This document shows positions 8,542 to 17,192 of a stretch of DNA of 64,000 bases, one piece after another (positions within the stretch are counted from its first letter, which is position 1; every line of letters begins with the position of its first letter). The stretch is taken from the NCBI GenBank assembly GCA_012518035.1, contig JAAYTL010000107.1, positions 1 to 64,000 on the forward strand, read 5' to 3'. Under the pieces are notes generated by a model. It searched no databases, was not told the DNA's origin, and was given only the letters and a program-made list of their open reading frames with translations. The DNA is from Tissierellia bacterium (GTDB lineage Bacteria > Bacillota > Clostridia > Tissierellales > Tissierellaceae). Made by a program: the position numbers and the translations under genes.

Positions 8542-9270
8542 ATGAGTGATATAGAACTAATAGTTGAAGATCTAATAGCTTGGTTAAGAGAAAGGGTCGA
8601 GGAGGCTGGTGCCAAAGGGTTGGTCTTTGGACTAAGTGGTGGGATAGATTCAGCTGTAATGGCTGGGCTTTCAAAATTGGCCTTTCCATCATCATCCTTG
8701 GGTGTTATTATGCCCTGCCATAGCGATTCAAAGGACGAAGAAGATGCCTTATTGGTAGCCCGAGCCTTGGGTTTAGAAACAAAAAGGGTTGATTTAACCA
8801 AGACTTTTGATACAATGATAGGGTCCCTAAACCTATCCAATAACAAATTAGCCCTTGCTAATATAAAACCAAGATTAAGAATGACAACCTTATACTATTA
8901 TGCTCAAAGTTTAAATTATTTAGTAGCAGGATCAACTAATAAATCCGAGTTTTATATTGGATATTTTACAAAACATGGAGATAGTAGTGTAGACTTGCTT
9001 CCCTTGGCTGACTTTCTCAAATCCGAGATCTGGGAAATGGCTGATTACTTAAATATCCCCAAATCCATCATAGATAAGGTTCCTAGTGCAGGACTATGGG
9101 ACAATCAAACTGATGAAGAGGAGATGGGGTTTTCCTATCAGGTCTTAGATAATTTTATCAGGACAGGAGAAGCAGCTGAGGATGTGAAATCAAGAATCCT
9201 TACTATGAATGCTAGGAGCCTTCATAAACAAGTATATCCACCTATTTATAAGCAAAATAGGTATAAATAA
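8542..9270 (+). CDS. nadE: Ammonia-dependent NAD+ synthetase
   Basis: Converts nicotinate adenine dinucleotide to NAD+ with ATP and ammonia. The PP-loop SGGIDS lies at residues 32-37. Downstream segments PRLRMTTLYY, GSTNKSEFYIGYFTKHGD and PSAGLWDNQTDEEEMG are family hallmarks. There is no N-terminal glutaminase domain, so it is the ammonia-using type. ATG 8542 is chosen because GGAGGT sits 9 bases upstream; the frame is open back to 8482. 242 residues, normal for short NadE. Confidence 0.94.
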   Translation: MSDIELIVEDLIAWLRERVEEAGAKGLVFGLSGGIDSAVMAGLSKLAFPSSSLGVIMPCHSDSKDEEDALLVARALGLETKRVDLTKTFDTMIGSLNLSNNKLALANIKPRLRMTTLYYYAQSLNYLVAGSTNKSEFYIGYFTKHGDSSVDLLPLADFLKSEIWEMADYLNIPKSIIDKVPSAGLWDNQTDEEEMGFSYQVLDNFIRTGEAAEDVKSRILTMNARSLHKQVYPPIYKQNRYK

Positions 9271-9327
9271 AATATATTAGCTATTGCCATGCTAGCTTAG
9301 TTATTATTATGAGGAGAGTGAATTTGA

Positions 9328-10059
9328 ATGGCAGGACATTCTAAATGGAACAATATTAAACATAGAAAAGGAAAAGAAGACGCCAAGAGGGCTAAGATCT
9401 TTACAAAATTAGGTAGAAATATTATGGTTGCAACCAAAGAAGGAGGATCTGACCCAGAATTCAATCCAGCCCTAAAGGCTGCTATAGAGAAGGCTAAGGC
9501 CAGCAATATGCCCAATGATAATATTGAAAGGGCCATTAAGAGAGGTGCTGGTGAATTAGGAGCAGACAACTTTGAGGAGATAGTCTATGAAGGCTATGGC
9601 CCATCAGGAATAGCTGTTTTTGTTGAATGTCTTACTGATAATAGAAACAGGACAGCACCAGAAATAAGACATGCCTTTGATAAGTTTGGAGGAAATCTTG
9701 GACAATCAGGCTCGGTTACCTTCATGTTTGACAGGAAGGGGATCCTAGCCATAGAAAGAGATGATTCAATAGATGAAGATGAACTAATGATGCTGGCCAT
9801 AGATTTGGGGGCTGAAGATTTTGAAGCTGAAGAAGAAGGTTTTGAGATAATAACCGAACCAGGAGACTTTGATAAGGTTAGGGATGGTCTAGCAGAGGCG
9901 GGCTATAAATTTGCCATGGCAGAACTTACCCATATTCCTCAAACTACTGTCAAATTGACAGACCCTGATGATATAAAAAACATGGAAAAACTAATTGACG
10001 CTCTTGAAGACAATGATGATGTTCAGGAAGTTTATCATAATTGGGAGATGGATGAATAA
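9328..10059 (+). CDS. YebC/PmpR family DNA-binding regulator / translation factor
   Basis: A 243-residue YebC family protein with the invariant opening [18 protein letters not shown]. Acidic patches occur near residues 150-175, and the TPQTTV-like segment IPQTTVKL lies near 208. The family has been described as transcription regulators (PmpR) and, more recently, as factors that relieve ribosome stalling at proline-rich stretches. Full length, single gene, with a strong terminator downstream. Confidence 0.95.
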   Translation: MAGHSKWNNIKHRKGKEDAKRAKIFTKLGRNIMVATKEGGSDPEFNPALKAAIEKAKASNMPNDNIERAIKRGAGELGADNFEEIVYEGYGPSGIAVFVECLTDNRNRTAPEIRHAFDKFGGNLGQSGSVTFMFDRKGILAIERDDSIDEDELMMLAIDLGAEDFEAEEEGFEIITEPGDFDKVRDGLAEAGYKFAMAELTHIPQTTVKLTDPDDIKNMEKLIDALEDNDDVQEVYHNWEMDE

Positions 10060-10093
10060 TCATTTTAACTAAATATTAAATTAAGCATCTGAT

Positions 10094-10134
10094 AACTCTT
10101 AACTTATAGATACCTATAGGTTAAGAGTTTTTTA
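10094..10134 (+). terminator. Intrinsic terminator after yebC
   Basis: A 16-bp stem, AACTCTTAACTTATAG with its complement at 10114-10129 (one G-U pair), has a 4-base loop and is followed by a run of T. Confidence 0.9.
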
Positions 10135-10304
10135 TCAAATCGATAAAAAAGTATGTGACAAACTATATAGATATAAGGGAAAGCTTCTAAACAGGAAGGT
10201 GTAATGGTATAATTAAGTCTATATAAGTTAGAGCTAAGGGGGTTATTACAATCGAATCCAATGGTAAGATTAATGAAGTAAAAGGCAAGTTTGGAAAGCT
10301 AATT

Positions 10305-11435
10305 ATGTATCTTGTATTTCTAGTATTATGTTTTTCAATAGGTTTTTTTGGGGCCATGTATTTTGATAAACTTGTTCCAGAAACTTACAAACAAGAAAAT
10401 ACAATTTTTAAGGTCTCCATCCCCTTGATCCTATTGGGTGTTTTCATACTGTCCTATTTAATACATATAATTCTTCATGAGCTGGGACATCTGGTTTTTG
10501 GATTGGCAACAGGGTATTCATTTGTTTCATTCAGAGTTGGCTCCTTAGTAGTGACAAAGGAGGATGGTAGATTTAAGGTAAGAAAGTTTAGTATCCCAGG
10601 AACTGCAGGCCAGTGTCTCTTGATGCCACCAGAAATGAAGGATGGGAGATTTCCCTATGTAATCTATAACCTTGGTGGTGTTATACTAAATTTCGCGGTT
10701 TCAGTGGTGAGTTTCTTCCTAGCCCTCTCCTTAAATCCTACTAATTACCTAGCTAGGATCAGCCTAATAATCTTTACCCTGGGAGGCCTAATTGTTGTTA
10801 TAACCAATGGTATACCCCTTAAGATATCGGGAGTAGCCAATGATGCCCACAATGTGATGTCCATGATGAAGGATGAAGATGCTAGAAGGGGTTTTTATCT
10901 ACAACTAAGGGTGAATGGACTTCTTCACCAGGGTATCAGGGTAAGGGATATGGATAAGAATCTCTTTAAATTTAAGCCAGATTCAGATGTTACAAGTCCC
11001 CTAATAACTGGCCTTAAGCTGATGGAATGTAATTGGTATTTAGATAAACTGGATTTTAACGGGGCTAGAGAATGTTTGGACTCCTTAGTAAGGCATTTGA
11101 AGGATATAGTACCCCTATATAGGTGGGAGATTAATTGTGAGAGGATATTTTTGGAGTTAATTGGGGATTGTGACAAGGAACTAATAGACAGCTTGTATGA
11201 TAAGGAACTTACAAAATACCTTAAGATGGCTAAATTTATGCCAAGCAAAAAAAGACTATTAATTGCCTATGAAGCCTATTATAATAAAGACAAGACCAGG
11301 GCCCTTGAATATTATGAAGAATTTCTTAAACTATATAATAAGTACCCAATCAAAGGGGAAGCGGAAATGGAATTGGACCTAGTTAACTGTGTGATGGATG
11401 AAGTAAAGAGATTACCTAGTGTTAAGACGAGCTAA
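10305..11435 (+). CDS. M50-like membrane metalloprotease
   Basis: A 376-residue membrane protein with HELGH at about residues 58-62 inside a hydrophobic segment, the zinc site of site-2-protease-type (M50) enzymes. Several more membrane segments lie up to about residue 175. A possible third-ligand region is GVANDAHN near 180 in place of the usual NPDG. The C-terminal 190 residues look soluble, helical and repeat-like. ATG 10305 has only a weak GGAAAG site. The frame is open upstream with no ATG/GTG/TTG, but AAGGGGG precedes ATT 10245 and ATC 10251, so a longer N-terminus is possible. It overlaps the AlkD-like frame. Substrate unknown. Confidence 0.72.
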   Translation: MYLVFLVLCFSIGFFGAMYFDKLVPETYKQENTIFKVSIPLILLGVFILSYLIHIILHELGHLVFGLATGYSFVSFRVGSLVVTKEDGRFKVRKFSIPGTAGQCLLMPPEMKDGRFPYVIYNLGGVILNFAVSVVSFFLALSLNPTNYLARISLIIFTLGGLIVVITNGIPLKISGVANDAHNVMSMMKDEDARRGFYLQLRVNGLLHQGIRVRDMDKNLFKFKPDSDVTSPLITGLKLMECNWYLDKLDFNGARECLDSLVRHLKDIVPLYRWEINCERIFLELIGDCDKELIDSLYDKELTKYLKMAKFMPSKKRLLIAYEAYYNKDKTRALEYYEEFLKLYNKYPIKGEAEMELDLVNCVMDEVKRLPSVKTS

Positions 11436-11448
11436 AAGGAGAAGGCTA

Positions 11449-12093
11449 ATGGATATATTTGAAATCTTCTATCAGAACGCAAATAAAGAGAATGCAGAAC
11501 CTATGTCCTTATATATGAGAAGCTTATTCCCATTTCTGGGTTTAAAAAAGCCAGAAAGGGTCGCCCTGTCAAAGGACTTTTTAAGGAGCAGGAAAGACGA
11601 CACAGAGGTTGACTGGGAATTTATATCCAAATGTTATGAGAAGGAAGAAAGGGAGTTTCAATACCTGGGAATAGATTATTTGGAGAAGGTAAGGGATTTA
11701 CTTATACCTAGTGATATAATCAAGATTGAGGAATTAATTACCACAAAATCCTGGTGGGATACAGTAGATGCCATTAATCGGCTGGTTGGGTATTTGGCAA
11801 AGAAGTATCCTCAACTTAAGGAGGATAATATTACTGAATGGGTAGATTCGGATAATATATGGTTAAATAGGATAAGTATAATCTTTCAACTTAAGTTTAA
11901 GGAAGAGACGGATACAGAATTTTTAATTAGAGCAATACTAACTAATTCCTACAAGGGTGAGTTCTTTATTGATAAGGCCATAGGCTGGGCCCTAAGGGAA
12001 TATTCAAAGACTAATAGGGAATGGGTAAAGGATTTTATAGAGAATAACCCCCTATCTAAATTAAGCGTAAGGGAAGGGAGTAAGTACCTATGA
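11449..12093 (+). CDS. DNA alkylation repair (AlkD-like) protein
   Basis: A 214-residue helical protein resembling AlkD-family glycosylases, which remove N3/N7-alkylpurines. Family-like segments are KKPERVALSKDFL (about 38-50), FQYLGIDYLEK, TKSWWDTVDAINRLVG (about 98-113) and the C-terminal FFIDKAIGWALREYSK. The Trp-Trp-Asp cluster is the conserved catalytic/DNA-contact region. ATG 11449 follows AAAAGGAGAAGG; the frame also opens at 11419 inside the preceding gene. Four-base overlap with the next gene indicates an operon. Confidence 0.85.
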   Translation: MDIFEIFYQNANKENAEPMSLYMRSLFPFLGLKKPERVALSKDFLRSRKDDTEVDWEFISKCYEKEEREFQYLGIDYLEKVRDLLIPSDIIKIEELITTKSWWDTVDAINRLVGYLAKKYPQLKEDNITEWVDSDNIWLNRISIIFQLKFKEETDTEFLIRAILTNSYKGEFFIDKAIGWALREYSKTNREWVKDFIENNPLSKLSVREGSKYL

Positions 12094-12545
12094 ATATATT
12101 GATTAGCGCCTGCCTCCTAGGAGTAAATTGTAGATATGATGGAGGGGGAAAATTAATCGATGAAATAGATAAGCTCAAGAACAAGTGTAATTTCATTCCT
12201 GTATGCCCTGAAATCTATGGCGGACTTGAGACGCCTAGGATACCTGCGGAGCTTATAAATGGAAGAGTAATCAACCGAAAGGGAAAGGATGTTACTGAGA
12301 ATTTCATAAGAGGGGCTAGGGAAACCTTACACCTGGCTAAATTGTTTAATTGTAAATATGCCCTGTTAAAAGAAAGAAGCCCATCCTGTGGCTATGGCGA
12401 AATCTATGATGGAAGCTTCTCGGGGAAACTAGTTAAGGGGAATGGCATAACTGCAGATTTGCTTGTTAGTGAAGGAATTAAGGTTTTTGGGGAGTCAGAA
12501 ATATCTAATCTCTTGCTTAGGATAAGCAAAGATAAGGAAATTTAA
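12090..12545 (+). CDS. DUF523 family protein, TudS-like
   Basis: 151 residues of the DUF523 family, characterised in one member as the 2-thiouracil desulfidase TudS, which uses a three-cysteine [4Fe-4S] cluster. The family cysteines are visible: C8 in SACLLGVNCRYDG, C39 in PVCPEIYGGL and C100 in ERSPSCGYG. ATG 12090 overlaps the AlkD-like stop (ATGA), so the two are coupled. Desulfuration of modified bases would fit a nucleic-acid repair context, but the substrate here is inferred only. Confidence 0.85.
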   Translation: MNILISACLLGVNCRYDGGGKLIDEIDKLKNKCNFIPVCPEIYGGLETPRIPAELINGRVINRKGKDVTENFIRGARETLHLAKLFNCKYALLKERSPSCGYGEIYDGSFSGKLVKGNGITADLLVSEGIKVFGESEISNLLLRISKDKEI

Positions 12546-12595
12546 TTTATACCTCTTAATCAAATTAATCAAATAATTGGAATGGGGTGAGAAGC

Positions 12596-12934
12596 TTGTT
12601 AAAGAACATAAAAGAGGTTAAAATCGAAGTATATATTCCTGAGGAAGATGTTGTTAAACTCAGGGAAGCATTGAATGAAGTAAATGCTGGGAAAATAGGT
12701 AATTATGATAATTGCATAGCAGTAACCAAGGTAAAAGGCCACTTCAGACCCTTAGAGGAGGCAAGCCCCTATAGTGGTAAGGTTGGGGAAGTTTATGAAG
12801 GGGATGAGGCTAAGATTGAAATAAGATGTAAAATGGAATATGTTGAGGATGCAATCAAGGTAATAAGGGAGATCCACCCTTATGAGGAACCAGTATATAA
12901 TATTATTCCAATTCTAAACCATTTCTTTGAGTGA
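12596..12934 (+). CDS. Stand-alone YqfO/NIF3 insert-like domain protein
   Basis: About 112 residues resembling the CutA/PII-like insert domain of YqfO (NIF3 family), including the ending REIHPYEEPVYNIIPI. TTG 12596 is preferred because GGGGTGA lies five bases upstream; GTG 12587 in the same frame falls inside that ribosome site. Isolated copies of this domain are common in Firmicutes and have no assigned role. It is followed by a hairpin. Confidence 0.65.
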   Translation: MLKNIKEVKIEVYIPEEDVVKLREALNEVNAGKIGNYDNCIAVTKVKGHFRPLEEASPYSGKVGEVYEGDEAKIEIRCKMEYVEDAIKVIREIHPYEEPVYNIIPILNHFFE

Positions 12935-12968
12935 GTTTGAAGTAATCTAGCTTCAAACTTATGTTTTA
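12934..12968 (+). terminator. Probable terminator
   Basis: AGTTTGAAG (12934-12942) pairs with CTTCAAACT (12951-12959). TATGTTTTAATTT follows, so the U-run is imperfect. It overlaps the stop codon of the preceding gene. Confidence 0.55.
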
Positions 12969-13057
12969 ATTTAATACAAATACTGCTATTATTTTGGAGA
13001 CAACATTAGGACTTAATAGACAATTAGGAGCTAAAGATTAGGTAAAGGGGCAAAAAT

Positions 13058-13393
13058 ATGGCAAAGTATGAAAAAAGATTCAAAGGGGATTTTGATGTCT
13101 TTAAGGACTACATCTATGATCGGATTATAAATGCCAGCTCATCGGTTTCCTATGAGGACGGTAGTGAAGTTAGTATGGGTGATACTAGGTTAGCTGTTCA
13201 GGTTTTTGAACGGTATAGCATGACTGGTGGTAATAGGGTTAGCTTGAATCTCTCCATCATGGCTAAGGATGATGAGATATTTCTTTCAGCCATAGCATCA
13301 GGAGGTAGCCAAGCGGTATTTTTTAAGATAAACACAATAGGCGAGGAAACCTTTTTAAATGAATGTATAGAGGCGGTTGAAGACTACCTTTAA
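13058..13393 (+). CDS. Small conserved protein, DUF6054-like
   Basis: A 111-residue soluble protein that appears to belong to a small Clostridia family (DUF6054 by recollection, not searched). It has no signal peptide or membrane segment. The sequence reads as alternating strands and two helices, ending ETFLNECIEAVEDYL. It has an AAAGGGG ribosome site and appears to be a single gene. No function can be given. Confidence 0.6.
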   Translation: MAKYEKRFKGDFDVFKDYIYDRIINASSSVSYEDGSEVSMGDTRLAVQVFERYSMTGGNRVSLNLSIMAKDDEIFLSAIASGGSQAVFFKINTIGEETFLNECIEAVEDYL

Positions 13394-13498
13394 TATAGTT
13401 AAGAACTAATTAGATATGGACGACCTGGGCTTATATTAAGGGTCCTCCTTTATAATTTCAAGCAGGAGTTAAATCACTAAAGTATTGCGGAGGTTAAA

Positions 13499-14527
13499 AT
13501 GGATAAGGTATTGATTCTTGGAGCAGGGGTAATGGGAAGTGCATTGGCGGTTCATCTAGGGAAGAAGGGACATAAGATAAATTTGTGGGGAACCCAATGG
13601 GATGGAAAGATGATTGATGAAATGATTAAAACCAAGCACCATAGTCTATTAGATGTAGATATACCAGATAGGGTGGATTTCTTTTATGAAGATGAATTAG
13701 AAAGGGCCTTTGATGAGGTTAAACTTGTAATTCTTGCGGTTCTATCCCAGGGTATGGATGAGATTAGTAAAAAGATCAAGCCCCACCTTAAGGCCAATCA
13801 TATTGTATTGACTGCTACTAAAGGTATAGATGGAAGAAGTCTTACTACCATGACTGGTCTTCTTGAGGCGAACCTTCCTGATCAACTAAAGGGGAAAACT
13901 TCCTTTGCTACATTAGGTGGTCCCATCATTGCCAAAGAGCTTGTCCAGGACATATATACTGAGGCTATTTTTGCCTCCAAGGATATTAGTATTGCAGAAT
14001 ACTTAAGGAACACCTTTGAGTCACCTAAGTTTAGGGCTAACATAACAAGTGATATCGCCGGTGTGGAGCTTTGTGCTGCATTAAAAAACTCCTATGCCAT
14101 AACAATGGGCATATTGGAAGGTCTAGAAGGTGGCTATAGCAATCCCAGGGCAGCCATCATGGCCAGAGGCTCCATGGAGATGGCTACAATTGTGAAAGCA
14201 TATGGCGGAAGAGGTGAGACTGCTTTAGGTTTGGCTGGTGTAGGTGACTACTATGTAACATCTCAAGGAGGAAGAAATGGTAGATTTGGATATTATTTGG
14301 GTCAGGGTATGTCAGTAGAAGAGGCCCTTGCCAAAATGAATAATTCCCCTGTTGAAGGTTTATCCGCAACCTTGAATGGCTTCAAACTTTTAAAGGGGCT
14401 GGAAAAGGAAGGAAGTTTGGATATAAGGAGGGAACTTCCCTTATTCTTAGAAACCTACAATATCCTTTATGAGAATAAACCCATAAAAGAGGCAATGAAT
14501 AGCTATTGGATTAGCAGGAGTTTTTGA
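13499..14527 (+). CDS. gpsA: NAD(P)-dependent glycerol-3-phosphate dehydrogenase
   Basis: Reduces dihydroxyacetone phosphate to sn-glycerol-3-phosphate for phospholipid synthesis. The N-terminal Rossmann motif is GAGVMGSALAVHL (8-20). The GpsA substrate region has KNSYAITMGILEG (about 196-208) and GRGETALGLAGVGDYYVT. Length 342 is normal. The dinucleotide motif is somewhat divergent from the usual GxGxWGTA form. It is a single gene with an AAGTATTGCGGAGG ribosome region, ending just before the threonine T-box leader. Confidence 0.85.
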   Translation: MDKVLILGAGVMGSALAVHLGKKGHKINLWGTQWDGKMIDEMIKTKHHSLLDVDIPDRVDFFYEDELERAFDEVKLVILAVLSQGMDEISKKIKPHLKANHIVLTATKGIDGRSLTTMTGLLEANLPDQLKGKTSFATLGGPIIAKELVQDIYTEAIFASKDISIAEYLRNTFESPKFRANITSDIAGVELCAALKNSYAITMGILEGLEGGYSNPRAAIMARGSMEMATIVKAYGGRGETALGLAGVGDYYVTSQGGRNGRFGYYLGQGMSVEEALAKMNNSPVEGLSATLNGFKLLKGLEKEGSLDIRRELPLFLETYNILYENKPIKEAMNSYWISRSF

Positions 14528-14564
14528 CAGTATAGGAATTTATTAAAATATTTCCAAAAAACAC

Positions 14565-14593
14565 TTTAAATCGATAAAGAGATGTAGTATAAT
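14565..14593 (+). promoter_or_regulatory. Promoter of the threonine operon leader
   Basis: TTTAAA (14565-14570), 17-base spacer, TATAAT (14588-14593). The -10 is perfect and the -35 is weak. Transcription would begin near 14600, ahead of the T-box stem I. A nearby TTGACA (14524) has no properly spaced -10. Confidence 0.55.
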
Positions 14594-14627
14594 GTTTAGA
14601 AATCAATTAATATTTTCTATATAAAAG

Positions 14628-14838
14628 CTATGACTAGGACAAACAGATCTATTTAGGTCACCAGAGATAGAAGTTCACCGGCTGAAAGACTTCTTTGATA
14701 CAGTAGATTGAATACCACCTAGGAGCTCAGTCCTGAATTTAGTAGGGATGTGCGTTTGCTGCGTTAAGGCTATTTCATGCTACATTTGGGTGGAATGCGA
14801 GTTATACACTCGTCCTATTTTGGATGGGTGTTTTTTTA
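14628..14838 (+). ncRNA. T-box leader, threonine type
   Basis: A tRNA-sensing transcription attenuator. Visible parts are the AGAGA bulge (14663 on), GGCTGAAAG distal loop element, specifier region GAATACCACC (14710-14719), the T-box TGGGTGGAATGCG (14787 on) and the terminator CACTCGTCC/GGATGGGTG with seven T. ACC (Thr) is the likely specifier because it is followed by a purine and the genes are threonine-biosynthetic; TAC cannot be excluded by eye. Uncharged tRNA-Thr would favour read-through into the aspartokinase gene. T-box bases AAT replace the commoner ACC. Confidence 0.88.
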
Positions 14839-14868
14839 TACACAGTTTTATAATGGAGGGGGATATAA

Positions 14869-16185
14869 ATGGAAGAAGTTGTAGTTGCCAAATTTGGAGG
14901 CAGTTCCTTAGCTGATAGTAAACAGTTTACCAAGGTTAAGGACATAGTAACCTCTGACAAGCGGAGGAGGTATATTGTACCTTCTGCACCAGGTAAGAGG
15001 AGCGGTGATGACCATAAAATAACGGATCTATTATATATGTGTTATCAACTAGCTTCCCATGGAATTAACTTTGATGAAGTATACAGCATTATCTCTAAGA
15101 GATATGAGGACATTTGCAGTGATTTGGAATTAGACCTTGACATAAAAGAGATATTAACTGATATTAAATACAAGATTCAAGAAGGTGCTACTAGGGACTA
15201 TACAGCAAGTAGGGGAGAGTATTTAAATGCCCTAATCCTTTCTGAGTATTTAGGCTTTGAATTTGTGGATGCTAAGGACCTAATTGTTTTAGATAAAGGT
15301 GATAAACTGGACCTAGAAAAGACCAAGAAAAATGTTGCTTCCACTCTTGCTGATATACCCTATGCTGTAATACCTGGTTTTTACGGGGCAAATGAAGAAG
15401 GTCATATTATTACCTTCTCTAGAGGAGGGTCTGATATTACTGGCTCTATAATTGCTAGTGGGGTAGATGCTGTCTTATATGAAAACTGGACGGATGTATC
15501 AGGCTTTTATATGGCTGACCCAAGGATTGTTGATAATCCTAGGCATATAGATACCATTACCTATAGGGAACTAAGGGAGTTATCCTATATGGGGGCTCCA
15601 GTCCTACATGAGGAATCAATCTTTCCCATAAAGAGTGCTGAGATTCCAATAAATATAAAGAATACAAATAGGCCTGAAGACCCTGGTACCATGATTGTCA
15701 GTGAATCAGCCCCAATAAATCATCTAGAAACCATTACAGGAATAGCTGGTAAGAAGGACTTTACAGTAATCTCAATCGAAAAAACTAGAATGAATGAGGA
15801 TAAGGGATTCTTTAGGAAACTAGTATCAGTTTTAGAGAGTAATGATGTTTCCATCGAGCATATGCCCTCTAGCATTGACTCAATATCCTTAATAGTTTCA
15901 AGCTCAGAGATAAATTCCAAGCTTGACAAGGTCATAGAGGAGATCAGGATTTATTGTAAACCAGACTCCATCACAACTTATCCTGAAATGGCCTTGATAG
16001 CAGTTGTTGGTAGGGGGATGATCAACACTAAGGGAACATCAGCCAAGATATTTACAGCCCTGGCAAACAACGGAGTCAACATACGAATGATAACCCAAGG
16101 CTCAAGTGAGTTAAATATTATAATAGGAATAAAGAACAAGGATTTTGATAAGGCAATATCTGCAATTTATGAAGCTTATAAATAA
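14869..16185 (+). CDS. Aspartate kinase
   Basis: Phosphorylates aspartate, the first step towards threonine, lysine and methionine. KFGGSSLAD (about 8-16) is the ATP/Asp site motif; PSAPGKRSGDD and FSRGGSDITGS (about 184-194) are also typical. Two ACT domains occupy the region beyond about 300, with INTKGTSAKIFTALANNGVNIRMITQGSSE in the second, giving allosteric control by an end product. 438 residues, the monofunctional AK III-like type. First gene after the T-box, with a GGAGGGGG ribosome site. Confidence 0.94.
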   Translation: MEEVVVAKFGGSSLADSKQFTKVKDIVTSDKRRRYIVPSAPGKRSGDDHKITDLLYMCYQLASHGINFDEVYSIISKRYEDICSDLELDLDIKEILTDIKYKIQEGATRDYTASRGEYLNALILSEYLGFEFVDAKDLIVLDKGDKLDLEKTKKNVASTLADIPYAVIPGFYGANEEGHIITFSRGGSDITGSIIASGVDAVLYENWTDVSGFYMADPRIVDNPRHIDTITYRELRELSYMGAPVLHEESIFPIKSAEIPINIKNTNRPEDPGTMIVSESAPINHLETITGIAGKKDFTVISIEKTRMNEDKGFFRKLVSVLESNDVSIEHMPSSIDSISLIVSSSEINSKLDKVIEEIRIYCKPDSITTYPEMALIAVVGRGMINTKGTSAKIFTALANNGVNIRMITQGSSELNIIIGIKNKDFDKAISAIYEAYK

Positions 16186-16204
16186 AATAAGGAGGTTGTA
16201 TAAA

Positions 16205-17182
16205 ATGAAGGCATATAATGTAGCGGTATTAGGTGCAACAGGTTTAGTAGGAGGCACCATTCTAAAAATTTTAGAGGAGAGGGACTTCCCTATAAACCAT
16301 CTATATTTGTTTTCATCTAAGAAGTCAGCTGGAAGTTTAGTGACTTTTAAAGGCAAAGAGTATCAAGTTCAAGAGCTGAAGGAGGACTCCTTCACTGAAG
16401 ATATGGATTTCGCTTTTTTTGCAGCAGGTGGTGCAATAAGTGAAAAATATGCCCAGCTTGCCATTGACAAGGGTGTTAAGGTTATAGACAATTCCAGCGT
16501 CTTCAGGATGAAGGACGGAGTACCCCTAGTGGTACCAGAGGTAAATCCAGAAGAGGCTTTCAGGGATAGTGGTATTATTTCCAACCCAAACTGCTCAACA
16601 ATTCAGTCAGTTGTACCACTAAAACCCCTGCATGATAGGTTTAAAATTAAGAGAATAGTTTTCTCCACCTATCAAGCCGTGTCAGGATCAGGTATTGGTG
16701 GATTAAATGACCTTGAAAAGGGTCAGGTTGAATTCTATCCACACCAAATTCAAGCCAACGCCCTGCCTCATATTGATAGTTTTTTAGATGATGGCTATAC
16801 CAAAGAAGAAATGAAGATGGTAAATGAAACAAGGAAGATTCTTAATGATGATAGTATCAGAATTACAGCAACAACTGTGAGAATTCCAGTCAGGTATTCC
16901 CATTGTGTGTCAGCTAATGTAGAGTTTGAGAAACCATTTGAGTTAGAAGAGCTCTATGCAGCCCTTGAGAATTTTGAAGGTATAGTGGTTAAGGATGATG
17001 TTAAAAACAATGTCTATCCAATGCCTTTAGATGCAGAGGGTACAGACCAGGTATATGTGGGAAGGATTAGAAGGGATTTCAGTGTTGAAAATGGGGTAAA
17101 TCTCTGGATTGTAGCTGACAACATCCGCAAGGGTGCTGCTACTAATGCGGTTCAAATAGCCGAGCTATTAATAAATAGATAA
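16205..17182 (+). CDS. asd: Aspartate-semialdehyde dehydrogenase
   Basis: Reduces aspartyl phosphate to the semialdehyde with NADPH. The NADP motif GATGLVGGTIL (about 9-19) and the active-site Cys in SNPNCSTIQ (about 126-134) are clear, with a conserved His in VRIPVRYSHC. ATG 16205 follows AAGGAGG; the open frame upstream runs inside the aspartokinase gene. 325 residues, normal. It supplies both threonine and diaminopimelate, which links it to the wall cluster's DAP-adding MurE. Confidence 0.95.
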   Translation: MKAYNVAVLGATGLVGGTILKILEERDFPINHLYLFSSKKSAGSLVTFKGKEYQVQELKEDSFTEDMDFAFFAAGGAISEKYAQLAIDKGVKVIDNSSVFRMKDGVPLVVPEVNPEEAFRDSGIISNPNCSTIQSVVPLKPLHDRFKIKRIVFSTYQAVSGSGIGGLNDLEKGQVEFYPHQIQANALPHIDSFLDDGYTKEEMKMVNETRKILNDDSIRITATTVRIPVRYSHCVSANVEFEKPFELEELYAALENFEGIVVKDDVKNNVYPMPLDAEGTDQVYVGRIRRDFSVENGVNLWIVADNIRKGAATNAVQIAELLINR

Positions 17183-17192
17183 GGGGTAGAAG

